From the NCBI GenBank assembly GCA_022793065.1, contig JAAWCE010000042.1:1-64000 (forward strand): a stretch of 64,000 bases of DNA. The letters are read 5' to 3'. Shown one piece after another: positions 62,116 through 64,000 of this stretch (its first letter is position 1; each line of letters starts with the position of its first letter). This DNA is from Lachnospiraceae bacterium. Its GTDB lineage: Bacteria; Bacillota; Clostridia; Lachnospirales; Lachnospiraceae. The notes below the pieces were generated by a model. That model saw nothing but the letters and a program-made list of their open reading frames with translations. It made no database searches and was not told the origin of the DNA. The translations under genes and the position numbers were made by a program.

Positions 62116-63414
62116 ATGAGAATTTTAAACTTAACCACTGAAACGAAGAAAAATATTCTAAATGATCTTTTGAAAAGAAGTCCTAATCAATATGGGCAGT
62201 ATGAAGAGACGGTAAATGAGATTATTGGCAGAGTGAAGGCGGAAGGCGATCAGGCATTATTTGAGTATACAGAAAAATTTGATAAGTTTAGCCTAAACGC
62301 TGAAACGATTAAGGTAACAAGGGAGGAAATTGCCCAGGCATATGAGAGTCTGGATAGCGAGCTGATAGAGGTTATCAAAAAATCTGCGGAAAATATTCGT
62401 ATATTTCATGCCAAACAACTGAGAAACAGTTGGTTTGACGCCAGGGAGGACGGGACGATTCTGGGAATGAAATTTACACCCATTGCAACGGTGGGGGTAT
62501 ATGTTCCAGGTGGAAAGGCGGCGTATCCTTCCAGCGTATTAATGAACGTGGTTCCGGCAAAAGTGGCCGGAGTGGGGAAAATTATCATGACAACACCGCC
62601 GGGAGCGGACGGACGAGTAAATCCGGGGACGTTGGTTGCTGCTGATGTGGCGGGGGTGGATACCATATATAAGGTGGGCGGCGCGCAGGCAGTTGCAGCA
62701 ATGGCCTATGGCACGGAGTCCGTTCCAAAAGTGGACAAAATTACCGGACCGGGGAATATTTTCGTAGCCCTGGCTAAAAAAGCGGTGTACGGGCATGTGA
62801 GTATTGATTCTATTGCGGGTCCCAGTGAAATTTTAGTGCTGGCAGATGAAAGTGCGAAGCCGGAGTATGTGGCGGCAGATCTTCTCTCCCAGGCAGAACA
62901 TGATGAAATGGCAAGCGCAATCCTTGTTACCACATCAAAGGAACTTGCAGAAAAGGTTTCTCAATGGGTGGATACTTTTGTGAGTCAACTGTCCAGAAAG
63001 GAAATCATACAAAAATCCCTTGACAATTATGGCTATATTCTTCTGGCGGAGGGAATACAAGATGCTATAGATGCAGTGAACGAGATTGCCTCGGAACACC
63101 TTGAGATACTGACTGCAAATCCTTTTGAGGTAATGACTAAGATACGCAACGCAGGAGCCATTTTCCTTGGAGAGTATGCATCGGAGCCTTTGGGGGATTA
63201 TTTTGCCGGACCAAACCATATTTTGCCCACCAACGGGACCGCAAAATTCTTTTCGCCTGTGAATGTGGATGATTTTGTGAAGAAATCCAGTATTATCTCT
63301 TATTCCAGGGAAGCGCTGGAGAAGGTGCACAGGGATATTGAATTGTTTGCGGAGAGTGAAGGGCTGACCGCTCACGCCAACAGTGTGCGGGTTAGATTTC
63401 AGAATATGGAGTAA
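62116..63414 (+). CDS. hisD: histidinol dehydrogenase
   Basis: A 432-residue HisD, performing the last two oxidations to histidine with NAD and zinc. The [16 protein letters not shown] strand, [42 protein letters not shown], the zinc-site [13 protein letters not shown] and [10 protein letters not shown] are seen. ATG 62116 follows AAAGGAA; it starts 7 bases after hisG. Confidence 0.97.
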   Translation: MRILNLTTETKKNILNDLLKRSPNQYGQYEETVNEIIGRVKAEGDQALFEYTEKFDKFSLNAETIKVTREEIAQAYESLDSELIEVIKKSAENIRIFHAKQLRNSWFDAREDGTILGMKFTPIATVGVYVPGGKAAYPSSVLMNVVPAKVAGVGKIIMTTPPGADGRVNPGTLVAADVAGVDTIYKVGGAQAVAAMAYGTESVPKVDKITGPGNIFVALAKKAVYGHVSIDSIAGPSEILVLADESAKPEYVAADLLSQAEHDEMASAILVTTSKELAEKVSQWVDTFVSQLSRKEIIQKSLDNYGYILLAEGIQDAIDAVNEIASEHLEILTANPFEVMTKIRNAGAIFLGEYASEPLGDYFAGPNHILPTNGTAKFFSPVNVDDFVKKSSIISYSREALEKVHRDIELFAESEGLTAHANSVRVRFQNME

Positions 63415-63448
63415 TTGTCTGGGATAAGGGAGGTTAAACGGGAAACAT

Positions 63449-64000
63449 ATGTCCAGGATTGGGGTCATTGACAGGAAGACAAAGGAGACGGATATCTCCG
63501 TCAGTTTGGAATTGGATGGAACAGGAACAGCAGATATTTCTACCGGAATCGGATTTTTTGACCATATGCTGGAGGGATTTTCCAGACATGGATTTTTTGA
63601 CTTGAAATGTCATGTGATTGGGGATTTGCAGGTGGACGGGCATCATACAGTGGAGGATACGGGGATTGTGCTTGGACAGGCCATAGGCAAAGCGGTAGGT
63701 GATAAGAAAGGAATCCGCAGATATGGTTCTTTTATTCTTCCCATGGATGACGCGCTGGTACTTTGTGCAGTAGATTTGTGCGGCAGGCCATATTTAAATT
63801 TCGATTGCGAATTTTCCACAGAACGTGTGGGCGGACTGGACACAGAGCTTGTGCGTGAGTTTTTCTATGCAGTATCCTATAGCGGGGCAATGAATCTGCA
63901 TTTAAAGCTTTTGGACGGAAGCAATACCCACCATATCATAGAGGCAATGTTTAAGGCGTTTGCAAAGGCTTTGGACCAGGCGTCCGGTATGGATTTGCGT
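63449..64000 (+). CDS. hisB: imidazoleglycerol-phosphate dehydratase (3' end cut by window)
   Basis: The first 184 residues of a single-domain HisB. The metal-site motifs FFDHMLEGFSRHG and GHHTVEDTGI, the strand FDCEFSTERVGGLDTELVREF, and the second site NTHHIIEAMFKAFAKAL are all present, leaving only about 10 residues beyond the window. AAGGGAGG lies 15 bases before the ATG, a long spacing; no other in-frame start fits. Confidence 0.95.
   Translation, partial: MSRIGVIDRKTKETDISVSLELDGTGTADISTGIGFFDHMLEGFSRHGFFDLKCHVIGDLQVDGHHTVEDTGIVLGQAIGKAVGDKKGIRRYGSFILPMDDALVLCAVDLCGRPYLNFDCEFSTERVGGLDTELVREFFYAVSYSGAMNLHLKLLDGSNTHHIIEAMFKAFAKALDQASGMDLR

Noticed and set aside
1..64000. tRNA or rRNA genes
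   Set aside because: Looking for TTCGA-type arms and conserved rRNA segments by eye gave no convincing candidate; a dedicated scan would be needed to be sure.

Overview
The window looks like a chromosomal segment of a spore-forming, anaerobic, low-to-mid GC Firmicute, most likely a gut Lachnospiraceae (Clostridia). Evidence: sporulation genes (spoIVA, a GerA/SpoVAF-type germination protein, the cotJ operon, ylbJ), an oxygen-sensitive NrdD/NrdG ribonucleotide reductase, strong AGGAGG ribosome sites, frequent GTG starts, and consensus TTGACA-17-TATAAT promoters. No rRNA, tRNA, CRISPR array, transposase or integrase was recognised.

Layout. 0.1-4.1 kb: an Rpn/PD-(D/E)XK-type protein, tyrS, spoIVA. 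4.1-7.4 kb: two divergent multi-pass membrane proteins (DUF2142-like and GtrII-like). 7.5-11.6 kb: nucleoside/purine salvage operon (purine nucleoside phosphorylase, cytidine deaminase, MtaD-type deaminase, NCS2 permease). 11.7-19.1 kb: membrane-anchored MutS-like ATPase, YjjG-type phosphatase, WYL regulator, nrdDG, a decayed immunity-like fragment, dut. 19.1-25.6 kb: GerA-type protein, DegV protein and the cotJABC operon, in which cotJC is split by a 2.76-kb insertion carrying a hybrid histidine kinase. 25.9-32.7 kb: GH31 glycosidase, ECF sigma/anti-sigma pair behind a leader peptide, sodium/solute symporter, five 16-bp tandem repeats, and a barnase/barstar pair. 32.9-36.5 kb: a HelD-type helicase fused to the N-terminal domain of a GH31 glycosidase. 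36.6-45.0 kb: a TldD peptidase and a four-gene cassette (GrpE-like, Hsp70-like, helical-repeat, beta-CASP nuclease), with three copies of a structured repeat lying in front of the TldD and Hsp70 start codons. 45.0-53.4 kb: topoisomerase IV (parE/parC), rsmD, coaD, a coiled-coil protein, a cell-wall amidase and ylbJ. 53.5-60.2 kb: two pseudouridine synthases, HAD phosphatase, YgiQ radical SAM protein, short-chain dehydrogenase, recU. 60.2-64 kb: start of the histidine operon (hisZ, hisG, hisD, partial hisB).

The most interesting parts are: (1) the chaperone/nuclease cassette at 38.6-45.0 kb with its repeated structured leaders, a candidate undescribed system; (2) cotJC interrupted exactly between codons of its active site by a kinase-bearing insertion flanked by GGTACT, so that precise loss of one repeat plus insert restores a 203-residue manganese-catalase-like protein; and (3) the helicase-GH31N fusion. 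All functional statements rest on motif recognition by eye; no database search was run.
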